A stretch of 32,564 bases of DNA from Candidatus Zixiibacteriota bacterium (GCA_020348065.1 CP070742.1:2130196-2162759); one strand, 5' to 3'. Positions 8,530 through 16,718 are shown, counted from the stretch's first letter. Notes: a model not told the origin generated them from the letters alone. Numbers and translations: made by a program.

Positions 8530-9391
8530 TGTTTGCCTCCTTAATTTTCCCAAAATATTCTTTTAACGTGTGTTTTCCATAAGTCGGAGCAACCATATCC
8601 ATGGCCAGAACGGTCATGAAAAACTCGACAGGGCCATATATTTTAACGGAGGTAAAAATTCTTGCGACCTTGATAATCAGATTTCCGATCCAGAGCGGAA
8701 TTTTAGTGATTTTTGGATTTTTCTTCAACGCCTCGAAGGCCAGCGTGGCTATCTCATTCTGCGTGAGAATCTCGGGACCGCCGATATCAAACTCGCCGCT
8801 GTTCGTTTCCACACGATTGATACATGCCTCGGCAAGATCCGCCCCATGAATGGGGTTGGCGCGAAATTCACCCTTTCCGAATAAATATACTTTGCCTTTT
8901 ACGGCCATTTTGAAGAACTCGGCCATATCGGAAAAAAAGCCGTTAGGTCGAACGATAATATGCTCGATATCAGCCTCTTTCAGTTCTTGAGCAAATTTTT
9001 CCTTGGCTTTGATAATTTCGAGATGCCGCAATTTTTCCGAGTTAAACACTGAAACATATAAGAACTTCGAAACATTTTCCGAGAGCGCCTGGTTAAGGAT
9101 ATTTCTATTCCCCTGATAATCAACGTCCATGTAAGTAAAACCGTCTTTCTGCTTTGTAATTCCGAGCGATGATATAACGATATCGATATTTTTACACAGA
9201 CCATTTATTGTTTCCGGCTTTGTTGCCTCGCCAAGAAATACTTCGTCAATATGCTGTTTTACCGGTTCGATTTTCTGGCTGCTTCTGCTGAGCGCCCTGA
9301 CCCAATATCTCCGTCTTTTTAATTCTTTTACAAGGAATTTGCCCAGATATCCCGTTGCTCCCACAACCAGCGCTCTTTTGTTTGTTGCCAA
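8522..9391 (-). CDS. NAD(P)H-binding atypical SDR / NmrA-like protein
   Basis: 289 residues. The Rossmann motif is at the N-terminus (GATGYLG, residues 11-17), followed by ALSRS for cofactor phosphate recognition. KFLYVSVF and HIIVRPNGFFSDM occupy the positions used by atypical short-chain dehydrogenases, with no obvious YxxxK catalytic pair. The C-terminal part (ILTQNEIATLAFEAL) resembles NAD(P)-binding epimerase-like proteins of the DoxX/NmrA neighbourhood type. The start is TTG 9391 with GGAAGGA nearby. Substrate unknown. It overlaps the following DUF6713-like gene. Confidence 0.87.
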   Translation of the reverse strand: MATNKRALVVGATGYLGKFLVKELKRRRYWVRALSRSSQKIEPVKQHIDEVFLGEATKPETINGLCKNIDIVISSLGITKQKDGFTYMDVDYQGNRNILNQALSENVSKFLYVSVFNSEKLRHLEIIKAKEKFAQELKEADIEHIIVRPNGFFSDMAEFFKMAVKGKVYLFGKGEFRANPIHGADLAEACINRVETNSGEFDIGGPEILTQNEIATLAFEALKKNPKITKIPLWIGNLIIKVARIFTSVKIYGPVEFFMTVLAMDMVAPTYGKHTLKEYFGKIKEANNV

Positions 9392-9437
9392 ATTTTTCCT
9401 TCCGCTTTATATTTATTTGCGACCTCAAGATCGGATA

Positions 9438-9932
9438 TTATATCTCTATCTTCAGAAACTCCGGCGGCTGTTTTTCGATGAAATATTGTCGTATATGCCT
9501 GAAAGCTGCCTTCTGCTCGTAAAATATGACTTTCTCGATAGCCTCATCTACCGTCACCCAGCGGTACTCCCGATGTTCGTGAGAAAGCTTTATATCAGGA
9601 TCGCCATCCACAAATCCTACGAAGGCGGGGGAAAGGGCGATGACCTCGGTATTGAGCTCGTAAAACTTTTCGATAAACTCGGCGGAGTAGAATCTGTCGG
9701 GAGTAAGCCCGGTCTCTTCCCTTAATTCCCGAATCGCTGCCTGCCAAGCCTTTTCCCTTTCTCTTATTTTGCCGGTTATCGGCTGCCAGATATTTTTATA
9801 TGGTTCGCGATCGCGCTTTATGATCAGAAACCTGGCCTCCGCCTCGATATAACTGATTAAATAAGCCGATATAAACGGCGCGAAAATTGGTACGCCAGGC
9901 GGGAGGTTTTTCGGGAAGTTCTTTTCTTTCAT
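9438..9932 (-). CDS. Nudix hydrolase
   Basis: 164 residues. The Nudix box GX5EX7REUXEEXGU is complete at about 54-76: Gly54, Glu60, Arg68-Glu69, Glu72-Glu73, Gly75. It binds the divalent metal needed to cleave a nucleoside diphosphate linked to another group. The context IWQPITGKI and EHREYRWVTVDEAIE resembles dihydroneopterin triphosphate or dinucleoside polyphosphate hydrolases, but the substrate cannot be fixed from sequence. No strong ribosome site precedes the ATG at 9932. It is followed on the same strand by the SDR gene after 46 bp. Confidence 0.9.
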   Translation of the reverse strand: MKEKNFPKNLPPGVPIFAPFISAYLISYIEAEARFLIIKRDREPYKNIWQPITGKIREREKAWQAAIRELREETGLTPDRFYSAEFIEKFYELNTEVIALSPAFVGFVDGDPDIKLSHEHREYRWVTVDEAIEKVIFYEQKAAFRHIRQYFIEKQPPEFLKIEI

Positions 9933-9964
9933 TATATCGGACTAACCATAATGCTGGTTAATGT

Positions 9965-10032
9965 GCGGTCGGGTCGCCTGACCCGACCGCTTTAATTTTA
10001 ACACAGAGGCGTCAGGTGAGGCCACCTGCCGC
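9965..10032. repeat. Double-hairpin repeat, copy 2
   Basis: Hairpin 1 (9965-9990) has arms GCGGTCGGGTC / GACCCGACCGC. After an 18-bp spacer comes hairpin 2 (10009-10032) with arms GCGTCAGGTG / CACCTGCCGC (one mismatch). It matches 6800-6866 including part of the AT-rich spacer. Confidence 0.8.
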
Positions 10033-10046
10033 CACCTATTGTGCTC

Positions 10047-11279
10047 CTACGCATCCATGAAGATGTGCGCGTATATCTTGGCATCGCCGATGATATTCGA
10101 TATATCGGTATACTCGTTGGGCTGGTGGGCGGATTCATGGATCTTGCTCCAGACCGCCGCTGGATACCCCTTGCGACGAATCAAGGCCGCCACGGTGCCG
10201 CCTCCGATACCGCAGACCCTGGGATTGATATTGTAAACTTTTTTGATCGCCTTAGAAAGAGCTTTGACCACGGGCGCGTCCTTGGAGGTCGACGGAGCCG
10301 CCTGAGCTCTCTGACCGCGACTTATTTTTATTTTGACGCCTTCGCTTCTTTCAATCTTATCGGCCCAATCCCTGATCTGCGCCTCGACCTGAACGAGATT
10401 GTATTCGGGAAGCACCCTGGAGTCGATCCAGAATACGTCATCGCCGGGAATGGTATTGACATTGGGGACGTTGGCCTCCTTCTTGGTCGGCTCGAATGTC
10501 GATGTCGCGGGATGGAAAAGTTTATCCTTCTTATTGAAGATCTTGTAAAGATCGTGAACCTTCGCTGCCAGTTTCGACGCCGCAAAGAACGCGTTGGTTC
10601 CCTGGTCCGGCCGGGCCGCGTGGCATTGCCGCCCGGTGGTCTCTACTTTCAGCCAGCAGATCGATTTTTCGGCAACCTCGATGGTTTTGCCCTGGACGTC
10701 CCCAGAATCGGGGACGATAATAAGATCGTTCTTTTTGAAGATTTTATGATTTTTCAATATATAATCGATACCGTATTTCGACCCCACCTCCTCGTCAGCG
10801 ACGAAAAGAAGACCTATGTTATATTTCGGCGTAAGTCCCAGATCGACCAAAGCCCTGGCGGCCAGTATGGAGGCTGTCATGCCGTGCTGGTTATCCTCCA
10901 CACCGCGACCGTAGATCCTGTCTCCCATAACTTTAAGTTCAAACGGATCGCTTTTCCATTTTGCGCGTTCCCCTTCAGGCACGACGTCAAGATGGGACAT
11001 AACAAAAACTGTTCTGTTACTATCCTCGCCGTCAAATTTATACAGGAAGTTGGGCCTGTGGCCGGCCGATACTCGCGTATCCGGGGCGCTGTAATCATTC
11101 GGTTTGGGAAATCGGTTTTTTATGAGATACTTCCGCAATGCCTGGGCTTTTTTCTCCTCCCCGTCGCCGCCGTTTTCCGGGGCCAGCGCCGGGATGGCGG
11201 TTAACATCTTCTGTATCTCGATAACGTCGTCTCGATATCTGTCTATTTTCTCGAAAAGTTTTCCCATATCGAATTTCAT
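10047..11279 (-). CDS. M20 family metallopeptidase
   Basis: 410 residues from ATG 11279, chosen because GGAGGACTG sits just upstream and the preceding gene's stop is 1 bp away (TGAaATG); a longer frame from 11333 would overlap that gene. Zinc-ligand motifs of the M20/ArgE/DapE group are present: SHLDVVPEG (His96, Asp98), GRGVEDNQHG (Asp129) and FVADEEVGS (catalytic Glu163, ligand Glu164). HAARPDQGTNA marks the dimerisation domain. The substrate may be a dipeptide or an acylated amino acid. It is the last gene of a three-gene operon with a DinB protein and a methyltransferase. Confidence 0.9.
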   Translation of the reverse strand: MKFDMGKLFEKIDRYRDDVIEIQKMLTAIPALAPENGGDGEEKKAQALRKYLIKNRFPKPNDYSAPDTRVSAGHRPNFLYKFDGEDSNRTVFVMSHLDVVPEGERAKWKSDPFELKVMGDRIYGRGVEDNQHGMTASILAARALVDLGLTPKYNIGLLFVADEEVGSKYGIDYILKNHKIFKKNDLIIVPDSGDVQGKTIEVAEKSICWLKVETTGRQCHAARPDQGTNAFFAASKLAAKVHDLYKIFNKKDKLFHPATSTFEPTKKEANVPNVNTIPGDDVFWIDSRVLPEYNLVQVEAQIRDWADKIERSEGVKIKISRGQRAQAAPSTSKDAPVVKALSKAIKKVYNINPRVCGIGGGTVAALIRRKGYPAAVWSKIHESAHQPNEYTDISNIIGDAKIYAHIFMDA

Positions 11280-11280
11280 T

Positions 11281-11769
11281 TCAGTCCTCCATGAAAAGTT
11301 CACCGTAGTTTTGAACCATTTGCGGAGGGGCAATTTCCAACAGCCTCAAATACGTGTAAAGGTTACCCCTGTGATGTATTTCCTCGTCAATTGTCTCATA
11401 TATAATAGCCTCTCCGGAAATAAAGCCAAACGGCGTGTTATATACTTTGATAAACTGACCTTCCGGAAGCATCCGCAAAAGCCCCAACGTTTTTTTGTTT
11501 TCTTTATAGAGTTTCTCCCGGAGGGTTGCTCTGCTCAGATCCCTCTCCCCGGAAAACGGCGCAATATCCCAGATACCGGTAAGCATTCCGATCCGGGCGT
11601 AAAGCTCACATATCAGTATATGGTCGAACTGCTCGGCGACACTGCGGACATCGTCAACAGGTCTGTAATCGAATCTATCTGGGGGGAAAAGATCAAAGAC
11701 TCTCAACGTAAGTTTCCTGACGTTCTCCCAGTATTTCAAGACCGCTTTTTTGGTCATGGTTTTTTGCAT
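11281..11769 (-). CDS. DinB family protein
   Basis: 162 residues from ATG 11769. An ATG at 11757 is equally possible because it overlaps the upstream stop as ATGA. Four-helix DinB/YfiT-type protein with His50 in AEQFDHILICEL and His132-His133 in the ETIDEEIHHRGNLYTYLRLL segment, the usual metal-site positions. Members use thiols such as bacillithiol or mycothiol, or are of unknown function. It lies between a methyltransferase and an M20 peptidase with overlapping or 1-bp junctions, so the three are surely co-translated. Confidence 0.87.
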   Translation of the reverse strand: MQKTMTKKAVLKYWENVRKLTLRVFDLFPPDRFDYRPVDDVRSVAEQFDHILICELYARIGMLTGIWDIAPFSGERDLSRATLREKLYKENKKTLGLLRMLPEGQFIKVYNTPFGFISGEAIIYETIDEEIHHRGNLYTYLRLLEIAPPQMVQNYGELFMED

Positions 11770-12521
11770 AAAATTACAAACGTAATGGGTATATGTTTCG
11801 CTATGTAAGGGTATTCCTTCATGATCTCCTCGGAAAATCCCTTATGAGGCGTATTCAGCGTCGATTCCGGCTCCAGGATTTTTTGCACCATGAAACCGGT
11901 ATCGATCAGCGAATTAACATAATCGGATATCATCCTGACATAATGCCGGAAACGCGGGGCTCTGTTCAGTTCATCGAACTCCCAGGTCCAGTTGATGGGA
12001 AGCGATTTCTGGTGATAGGGATTGTTGAATACAACTCCGCTCTCAGTTTCATCGAGAAGGTACTGAAGCGGATTCATGTCCGATAATATAAACCTGCCTT
12101 TTGGTTTTAGTATTCTGTATGCTTCCCGGAAAGCGGGATCGATTCTCTCCAGAAAAGATATTGAGCAAGCGGAGAGAGCGATATCAAAGCTCTGACTCTC
12201 AACAAACGATAAAGATGAGATATCCGCCTGCTTGAGACAGATCGATACCCTGTGATCGGAAGCCAGTCCCTCAGCCTGAATTATCTGTTCTGTCGATAAA
12301 TCCACGGCTGTAACGTCGGCGCCAAGTTTCGCCAGCGCCACGGCGTTCTGGCCTCCGCCGCACCCCAGATCTATTGCTTTTTTACCTTTTATATCTCCCA
12401 ACAGCCGCAGCCTGTCTTCGCCGGGACAGAGGGGGCCGTAATGAACAACGTCACAGGAGATTTCGTAACGCTTATTATAATGTTCCGCTATTTTATCCCA
12501 TGACTTTTTTATATCGACCAT
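11754..12521 (-). CDS. Class I SAM-dependent methyltransferase
   Basis: 255 residues. Motif I AIDLGCGGGQNAV is at about 49-61, with motif II VTAVDLSTEQI following. Later segments FDIALSACSISFLERID and AYRILKPKGRFILSDM are typical of methyltransferase type 11/25 proteins that modify small molecules. It is the first gene of the operon with the DinB protein and the M20 peptidase. The target is not predictable. The start at ATG 12521 has no strong ribosome site. The 270 bp upstream hold no convincing gene. Confidence 0.88.
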   Translation of the reverse strand: MVDIKKSWDKIAEHYNKRYEISCDVVHYGPLCPGEDRLRLLGDIKGKKAIDLGCGGGQNAVALAKLGADVTAVDLSTEQIIQAEGLASDHRVSICLKQADISSLSFVESQSFDIALSACSISFLERIDPAFREAYRILKPKGRFILSDMNPLQYLLDETESGVVFNNPYHQKSLPINWTWEFDELNRAPRFRHYVRMISDYVNSLIDTGFMVQKILEPESTLNTPHKGFSEEIMKEYPYIAKHIPITFVILCKKP

Positions 12522-12740
12522 ACGACGATTATAAGTAATTCATGCTCCAAAATCAATAAATGATGCTACAGAGTAATGGCCGATTATCCATATGCTTTTT
12601 TCACGACCGCGAAATTTATTATAATGGGGCTCAAAAGCGTCAGCTTTATATCCGGAGTGAGTCCAAAAAGACAGGTGGGCGATATTTGCCGGTGTCAGCG
12701 CAGGTATTTTCGCCGGCGGAACCATGAAAACAGATTATTA

Positions 12741-12769
12741 TTGACAACATTTATAATATTTATTATTTT
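12741..12769 (+). promoter_or_regulatory. Likely sigma-70 promoter
   Basis: TTGACA (12741-12746), 17-bp spacer, TATTTT (12764-12769), 22 bp before the start of the next gene. Consensus match only. Confidence 0.4.
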
Positions 12770-12791
12770 GCTCCAAGGTAGGTAGGTGATA

Positions 12792-13595
12792 ATGCGGCAA
12801 ATAATGATATTGATCGCGATTTTGTTGATCTGCTTCGAGGCAACGGCCAGTAACAGCTATATCGGGTATTCCGGGGCGCCCGGCTCACGCGGAACCTGCG
12901 CGGTTTCCTGTCATTACAGTCAAAATTTCGATCCCGGCATTATAATAAGCGGTTTCCCTGAATTCTATGAGCCGGAACATATGTATGTAATAACTGTTAG
13001 CCATGACGGGTATTATTCTATAAGTCAATTTAATGCCTCGATAAGGATTGGTTCGGGATCTTCAAATGCTGGACTTATTCTTTCCGGAGAGAATACCATG
13101 ACATACTCACATGCGCAGGAAACCAACGGTGTGAAATGGTCGTCAAATTATACCGATTCGGGGACCTTTAGGTGGTTTGCGCCCGAACCGGGCACCGGCG
13201 AGGTTAATCTATATTGGGCAGGATTGCAGGGATCTCTCGAATACGGTGCGAGCTACCGTACCGCACTTTCAAGTAACGAAGCCACCACCGATGTAAAAAA
13301 TACACATACCCTACCATCCGGCTTTTCTTTGAGCCAAAACTATCCAAACCCCTTCAATAATGAGACAATTATTCAGGTTTGTGTTCCGAATTCGGGGAAG
13401 ATCAAGCTGGAAATCGCGAATCTGCTTGGCCAAAGGGTTTTCGAGTATAATAGGGTGGCTACAGGCCCGGAAGTTGTGGATATTGTATGGGATGGTAGAG
13501 ACTCGAACGGTAAAGACCTGCCTTCGGGGATATATTTCTACAGATTGAGCACTGTGAGCGGCACGCTCACCCGCAAAATGCTCTTATTGCGATAA
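12792..13595 (+). CDS. Secreted protein with CXXXCH motif and type IX sorting domain
   Basis: 267 residues from ATG 12792; a GTG two codons upstream is possible. After the signal peptide (about 1-20) comes NSYIGYSGAPGSRGTCAVSCHY, shown here as GYSGAPGSRG then CAVSCH: Cys36, Cys40, His41. The GAPG...C..CH opening and the following beta-rich 120 residues resemble Reeler/choice-of-anchor V proteins of Bacteroidota, which usually have CXXCH. The sorting domain starts SQNYPNPFN and ends GIYFYRLSTVSG...KMLLLR. It is probably exported by type IX secretion and anchored at the surface. Whether the Cys-His motif carries heme is open. Its end overlaps the convergent lipoprotein gene by 12 bp. Confidence 0.85.
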   Translation: MRQIMILIAILLICFEATASNSYIGYSGAPGSRGTCAVSCHYSQNFDPGIIISGFPEFYEPEHMYVITVSHDGYYSISQFNASIRIGSGSSNAGLILSGENTMTYSHAQETNGVKWSSNYTDSGTFRWFAPEPGTGEVNLYWAGLQGSLEYGASYRTALSSNEATTDVKNTHTLPSGFSLSQNYPNPFNNETIIQVCVPNSGKIKLEIANLLGQRVFEYNRVATGPEVVDIVWDGRDSNGKDLPSGIYFYRLSTVSGTLTRKMLLLR

Positions 13596-14060
13596 GTTTT
13601 CTATATTTCGCGAGACTATCAGGGTGATATTATAATCGGACAGTTTTAGTTCGACATCTTTTATTCTGGGAGGTTCTACCTTTAAAAGCCTGATGAAATG
13701 ATCATTAACCTGCGTTATGGCGAGCTCATCCCGGCCGGCGAGGCTGGTCAGGGTTATGTTTTCAGGTTCTTTATCTTTCCGCTTTATCTCCAGTTCGATT
13801 TTGGCCTGGCCCTGCCAGATACATTCCACACCCACCGGGCAGCGGGAATCCTCGGCTACGTTTGTGAACTTGACGGAAAGATCTTCCGTTTCTACAACCG
13901 CAGTCTGGCTGTGCATAAGCTGAAAGCTGCTGTCGAGTGATGCCGTAATAGTGTCTTTTTGCATGTCGATTTCTTTCGGCCGTTTTTTACAAGCGTATCC
14001 GCACGAAATAATAAAACAGGCCGATATTATAATAGCCGTTATTTTTGATATTCCCCTCAT
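13584..14060 (-). CDS. Lipoprotein of unknown function
   Basis: 158 residues from ATG 14060; the longer frame to 14156 runs through a family C repeat. The hydrophobic N-terminus ends in IISC, a plausible lipobox. A conserved stretch, DSRCPVGVECIWQGQAKIEL, recurs in many uncharacterised lipoproteins of the FCB group. The rest is beta-rich. The role is unknown; it is probably attached to the outer or inner membrane facing the periplasm. Confidence 0.78.
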   Translation of the reverse strand: MRGISKITAIIISACFIISCGYACKKRPKEIDMQKDTITASLDSSFQLMHSQTAVVETEDLSVKFTNVAEDSRCPVGVECIWQGQAKIELEIKRKDKEPENITLTSLAGRDELAITQVNDHFIRLLKVEPPRIKDVELKLSDYNITLIVSRNIENLSQ

Positions 14061-14385
14061 AGTAGTTCTTAATAAACTGACGAAATTTGGCTTGTCAAGG
14101 TAAACCCCAAAGGAGGTGGCATGCCCCGCCAAAGGCGGGGCCGAAGGCATAAGCATGCAGGGGCCGCAACAACATGTTTATCCATCTTCGATGGAAAAGC
14201 ATGCCACACGACGTAGTGATTATGAATTCCGCTTAATCTCATAACATAGGCTGTGGATTGTATCAGGATATTAATTACATGTTGTTAGCTTCGAATATAT
14301 TCCTGCCTTTTCCCGTTGACAAACCTCCCCCAAATAACAGATCTTAGGGGCCGAACAAATACGAACCTCTTTCAAGGAGCGCGAT
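14061..14385. other. Intergenic stretch with a family C repeat
   Basis: 325 bp between divergent genes. The left half holds the family C repeat. The right half is unique AT-rich DNA with a TTGACA at 14316-14321 but no convincing -10 box, ending in AAGGAG before the DinB gene. Confidence 0.6.
14116..14207. repeat. REP family C, copy 2
   Basis: 92-bp element with outer arms GTGGCATGC / GCATGCCAC. Inner hairpins are CCCCGCCAAAGGCGGGG and CCATCTTCGATGG. Confidence 0.75.
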
Positions 14386-14868
14386 ATGACTGTAAGGGAG
14401 CAGCTTCAATATATGGTAAACGTCAATAAGACCGTGGCGGGACGACTGCTGGATGATTTGACCGACGAGGAATCGGTGGTCATGTTTGAAAAATTATCCA
14501 ACCATATCCGCTGGCTGACCGGGCATGCGGTTTACTCCAACGGTTTCGCCCTCACCCTGCTGGGCAGCAAGGATATGGAGTGGCAGAAGTACGGTAAACT
14601 TTTCAGCGGAGGCACCGAGATCGCCGGGGATCCTTCGACATACCCCTCCATCGCCGAACTCCGGGAGATTTTGAACAGTTTTTATGATCGCGAGCTGGAG
14701 CTTCTGGAGACGATCTCCGACGAGGATCTGGAAAGAGACGTCGGCGAGGAGGGCAAACCGATGCCGGCCTGGAAACGTTTCTGCTTCATGTGCATGCACG
14801 ATTTCTACCACGCCGGCCAGATGGTGCAGATAAGACGGGCGCTGGGGCGGGAAAGGCCCTTCGATTGA
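14386..14868 (+). CDS. DinB family protein
   Basis: 160 residues. The DinB metal triad can be placed at His47 (IRWLTGHAVY), His138 and His142 (CMHDFYHAGQMVQIRRAL). The end, GRERPF, is typical of the DUF664/DinB_2 branch. The start has a good AAGGAG site at 14374-14379. It is unrelated in close sequence to the DinB gene at 11281-11769, so these are two separate members. Function is unknown; stress thiol transfer is the usual suggestion for the fold. Confidence 0.87.
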   Translation: MTVREQLQYMVNVNKTVAGRLLDDLTDEESVVMFEKLSNHIRWLTGHAVYSNGFALTLLGSKDMEWQKYGKLFSGGTEIAGDPSTYPSIAELREILNSFYDRELELLETISDEDLERDVGEEGKPMPAWKRFCFMCMHDFYHAGQMVQIRRALGRERPFD

Positions 14869-14987
14869 TAAAGGCTGTCTAAGGTATTATGTGCCGTCAG
14901 GTCTCCGCGCCCGACGATGAGGGCGGTCAAGTACGGAGACTTGACCGCACAGGACGTTATTTATTCATATTCATAGGGAGACCGATC

Positions 14988-15791
14988 ATGAAGATTTACG
15001 TGGTATGTGATGTTGAGGGTGTGGCGGGCGTGATCTGTCATCGTCAGCAATGTCAATGGGATACGTCGAAAGATTGGTACGCCGGGTATCTGGATCAGGC
15101 GCGGCGCTTTACGACGCTGGAGCTCAATGCCGCGGTGGAGGGCGCTCTTGAAGGAGGGGCGACCGAGATAATCGCCTGGGACGGTCACGGGCCTTTCCCG
15201 GGGTGTATCGATATCGAATTGTTACATCATGAATGTAAGCTGGTCATGGGGGCCGGTGACGGCGGCCCGGTCGGCCTCGACGGCTCTTTCGACGCCTTGT
15301 TCCAGGTCGGACTGCACGCCATGGCCGAGACGGCAGGCGGAGTGTTATGCCATGGCCGCTGGACCCTGAACGGAACCGCCATCGGGGAGATCGGGATGAA
15401 CGGCTTCATCGCGGCGCATTATGACGTTCCCTGCATATTCGTAAGCGGAGACCGGGCGGCGGCCGAGGAAGCCCGGGCATTGATTCCCGGTATCGAAACA
15501 GCGGTGGTCAAAGAAAGCCTTGTCCCCACAGTATCGGGATTGTCTCAAACCCCGACCGTTTCTCTCAGCCTTAGAAAAGCGCGGGAGATTATAAAAGCCT
15601 CGGCCAGGGCCGCCATGTTGAAGATCGGCAGCATCAAGCCCTGCCGTTTCGAGCCGCCCTATATCCTGCAATGGCCCTTTTCCAACTCCAAGCAAGCCGA
15701 CGATATGAATAAACAATTCCCCAAGGCCATCAGGATCGATCCCGTTACCCTGGAATTCCGAACCGATAGATTCGAGGATCTCCCGATATGA
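14988..15791 (+). CDS. M55 family D-aminopeptidase (DppA-like)
   Basis: 267 residues from ATG 14988 with AGGGAG upstream. Zinc ligands known from Bacillus DppA line up well: Asp8 and Glu10 (CDVEGVAGV), His67 in WDGHGPF, His110 in GLHAMAET, Glu134 in GEIGMN. The family forms a decameric cytoplasmic enzyme that releases D-amino acids from peptides, and in Bacillus it serves peptide recycling. No dipeptide transporter lies nearby, so recycling of cell-wall peptides is only a suggestion. Confidence 0.92.
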   Translation: MKIYVVCDVEGVAGVICHRQQCQWDTSKDWYAGYLDQARRFTTLELNAAVEGALEGGATEIIAWDGHGPFPGCIDIELLHHECKLVMGAGDGGPVGLDGSFDALFQVGLHAMAETAGGVLCHGRWTLNGTAIGEIGMNGFIAAHYDVPCIFVSGDRAAAEEARALIPGIETAVVKESLVPTVSGLSQTPTVSLSLRKAREIIKASARAAMLKIGSIKPCRFEPPYILQWPFSNSKQADDMNKQFPKAIRIDPVTLEFRTDRFEDLPI

Positions 15792-15815
15792 GAAGACCTT
15801 TTTCAATTGCGAGAA

Positions 15816-15852
15816 AACATGCTCATTCGACTCCGTCGAAAGAGCATGCCAC
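15816..15852. repeat. REP family C, copy 3 (short)
   Basis: Ends AGAGCATGCCAC as in the other two copies, but the left side reads ACATGCTC rather than GTGGCATGC. An ATTCGACTCCGTCGAA hairpin lies in the middle. Confidence 0.6.
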
Positions 15853-15877
15853 CCGATAAAAAACCGATAAGGCAAAT

Positions 15878-16300
15878 CTACTCGCAGAAAATTCGCACTG
15901 ATTCGACACCGCTGTCAACGTCGATGCTCATCTCTCGCAGAGCGTCAAGTAGACCGTCGACATTTCCACGATTTATCTCCGACAGGCCGAAATTGAATCC
16001 TTTATCCTTCAACGATCCGTCGATTTTGGCCCTGGCCTCCCCGGGCAAAAACGACGCTATCTTAGCGCCAGCCCGGATAAGCTGAAGCGGAACCCTTATA
16101 TCGACCCGCTCGCCTTTGCCTTTTTCCTTGGGCTCGACCTGTACCCGCAGATATTTCAGCGTTGTTTTCTCACCCGTCGTTTCCGCCAGTTCGGTTTTCT
16201 CCCGTGTTTCATTAATAGCGTCCAGAAGCCTCTCAGCCTCGGAAACGTCGATTTTTCCTTCCGACAACATTTTTAATATCTGCTTACGTTCTTCACTCAT
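15878..16300 (-). CDS. SHOCT-like domain protein
   Basis: 140 residues. The N-terminal helix pair MSEERKQILKMLSEGKIDVS followed by EAERLLDAI is the SHOCT-like/YvlB N-terminal motif, found in regulators and envelope-stress proteins. The remainder is a small basic middle part (KEKGKGERVDIRVPLQLI) and a helical end. It lies 13 bp after a DUF2089 gene with its own AGGAGG site at the start. The pair DUF2089 plus SHOCT/YvlB-like is common in Gram-positive and FCB genomes, suggesting a regulator and its effector. Confidence 0.85.
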   Translation of the reverse strand: MSEERKQILKMLSEGKIDVSEAERLLDAINETREKTELAETTGEKTTLKYLRVQVEPKEKGKGERVDIRVPLQLIRAGAKIASFLPGEARAKIDGSLKDKGFNFGLSEINRGNVDGLLDALREMSIDVDSGVESVRIFCE

Positions 16301-16313
16301 GATATCCTCCTTT

Positions 16314-16676
16314 TTATCCGTTCAATTTTCTAAGAGCCTCATCTACCGTTATCTCCCCCCGTTCCAGTTGTTCGAGCACCTCATTTTTCGGCTGCACCGT
16401 GTCGATCCTGGCCACCTCCAACTGGTCGGCTATGCGGTTGAGCCGGTTTTTTATGGTGGGGTAGCTCACGCCGAATATCTGCTCCATCTCTTTAATCGAT
16501 CCATGACAACGCACAAACATTGCGATGAACACCTGGTCCTCCATGGTCAACCGTGCCAGGGGAGGCAATTCGAAATTCCCTTCTACAGAAATATCCTTGC
16601 CGGTCAGTTTTACCCTTTCTATGATAATCGGGTCTCCCCCCGTGAGTCCGGTTAATTCCCTCCATTCTGTTGCCAT
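16314..16676 (-). CDS. DUF2089 family DNA-binding protein
   Basis: 120 residues. The C-terminal part contains PLARLTMEDQVFIAMFVRCH and GSIKEMEQIFGVSYPTIKNR, the conserved DUF2089 helix-turn-helix. The final 20 residues (LERGEITVDEALRKLNG) form a SHOCT-like short helix pair. The usual N-terminal zinc ribbon of longer DUF2089 proteins is absent. AGGAGG precedes ATG 16676. It is probably the transcriptional regulator of the two-gene operon, possibly autoregulated from the AT-rich promoter region upstream. Confidence 0.88.
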   Translation of the reverse strand: MATEWRELTGLTGGDPIIIERVKLTGKDISVEGNFELPPLARLTMEDQVFIAMFVRCHGSIKEMEQIFGVSYPTIKNRLNRIADQLEVARIDTVQPKNEVLEQLERGEITVDEALRKLNG

Positions 16677-16718
16677 CAGACCTCCTATTCTTAACTATTT
16701 TAATTTGTATACGCAATA

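Noticed and set aside
10041-11204. 387-codon plus-strand frame opposite the M20 peptidase
   Set aside because: The M20 motifs on the minus strand are complete; the plus-strand translation has no recognisable protein character.
12540-12785. Short open frames on both strands before the CXXXCH protein
   Set aside because: No ribosome sites, no protein-like features, and they overlap a likely promoter.
14316-14350. Promoter with TTGACA at 14316 for the DinB gene
   Set aside because: No acceptable -10 box at 16-18 bp.
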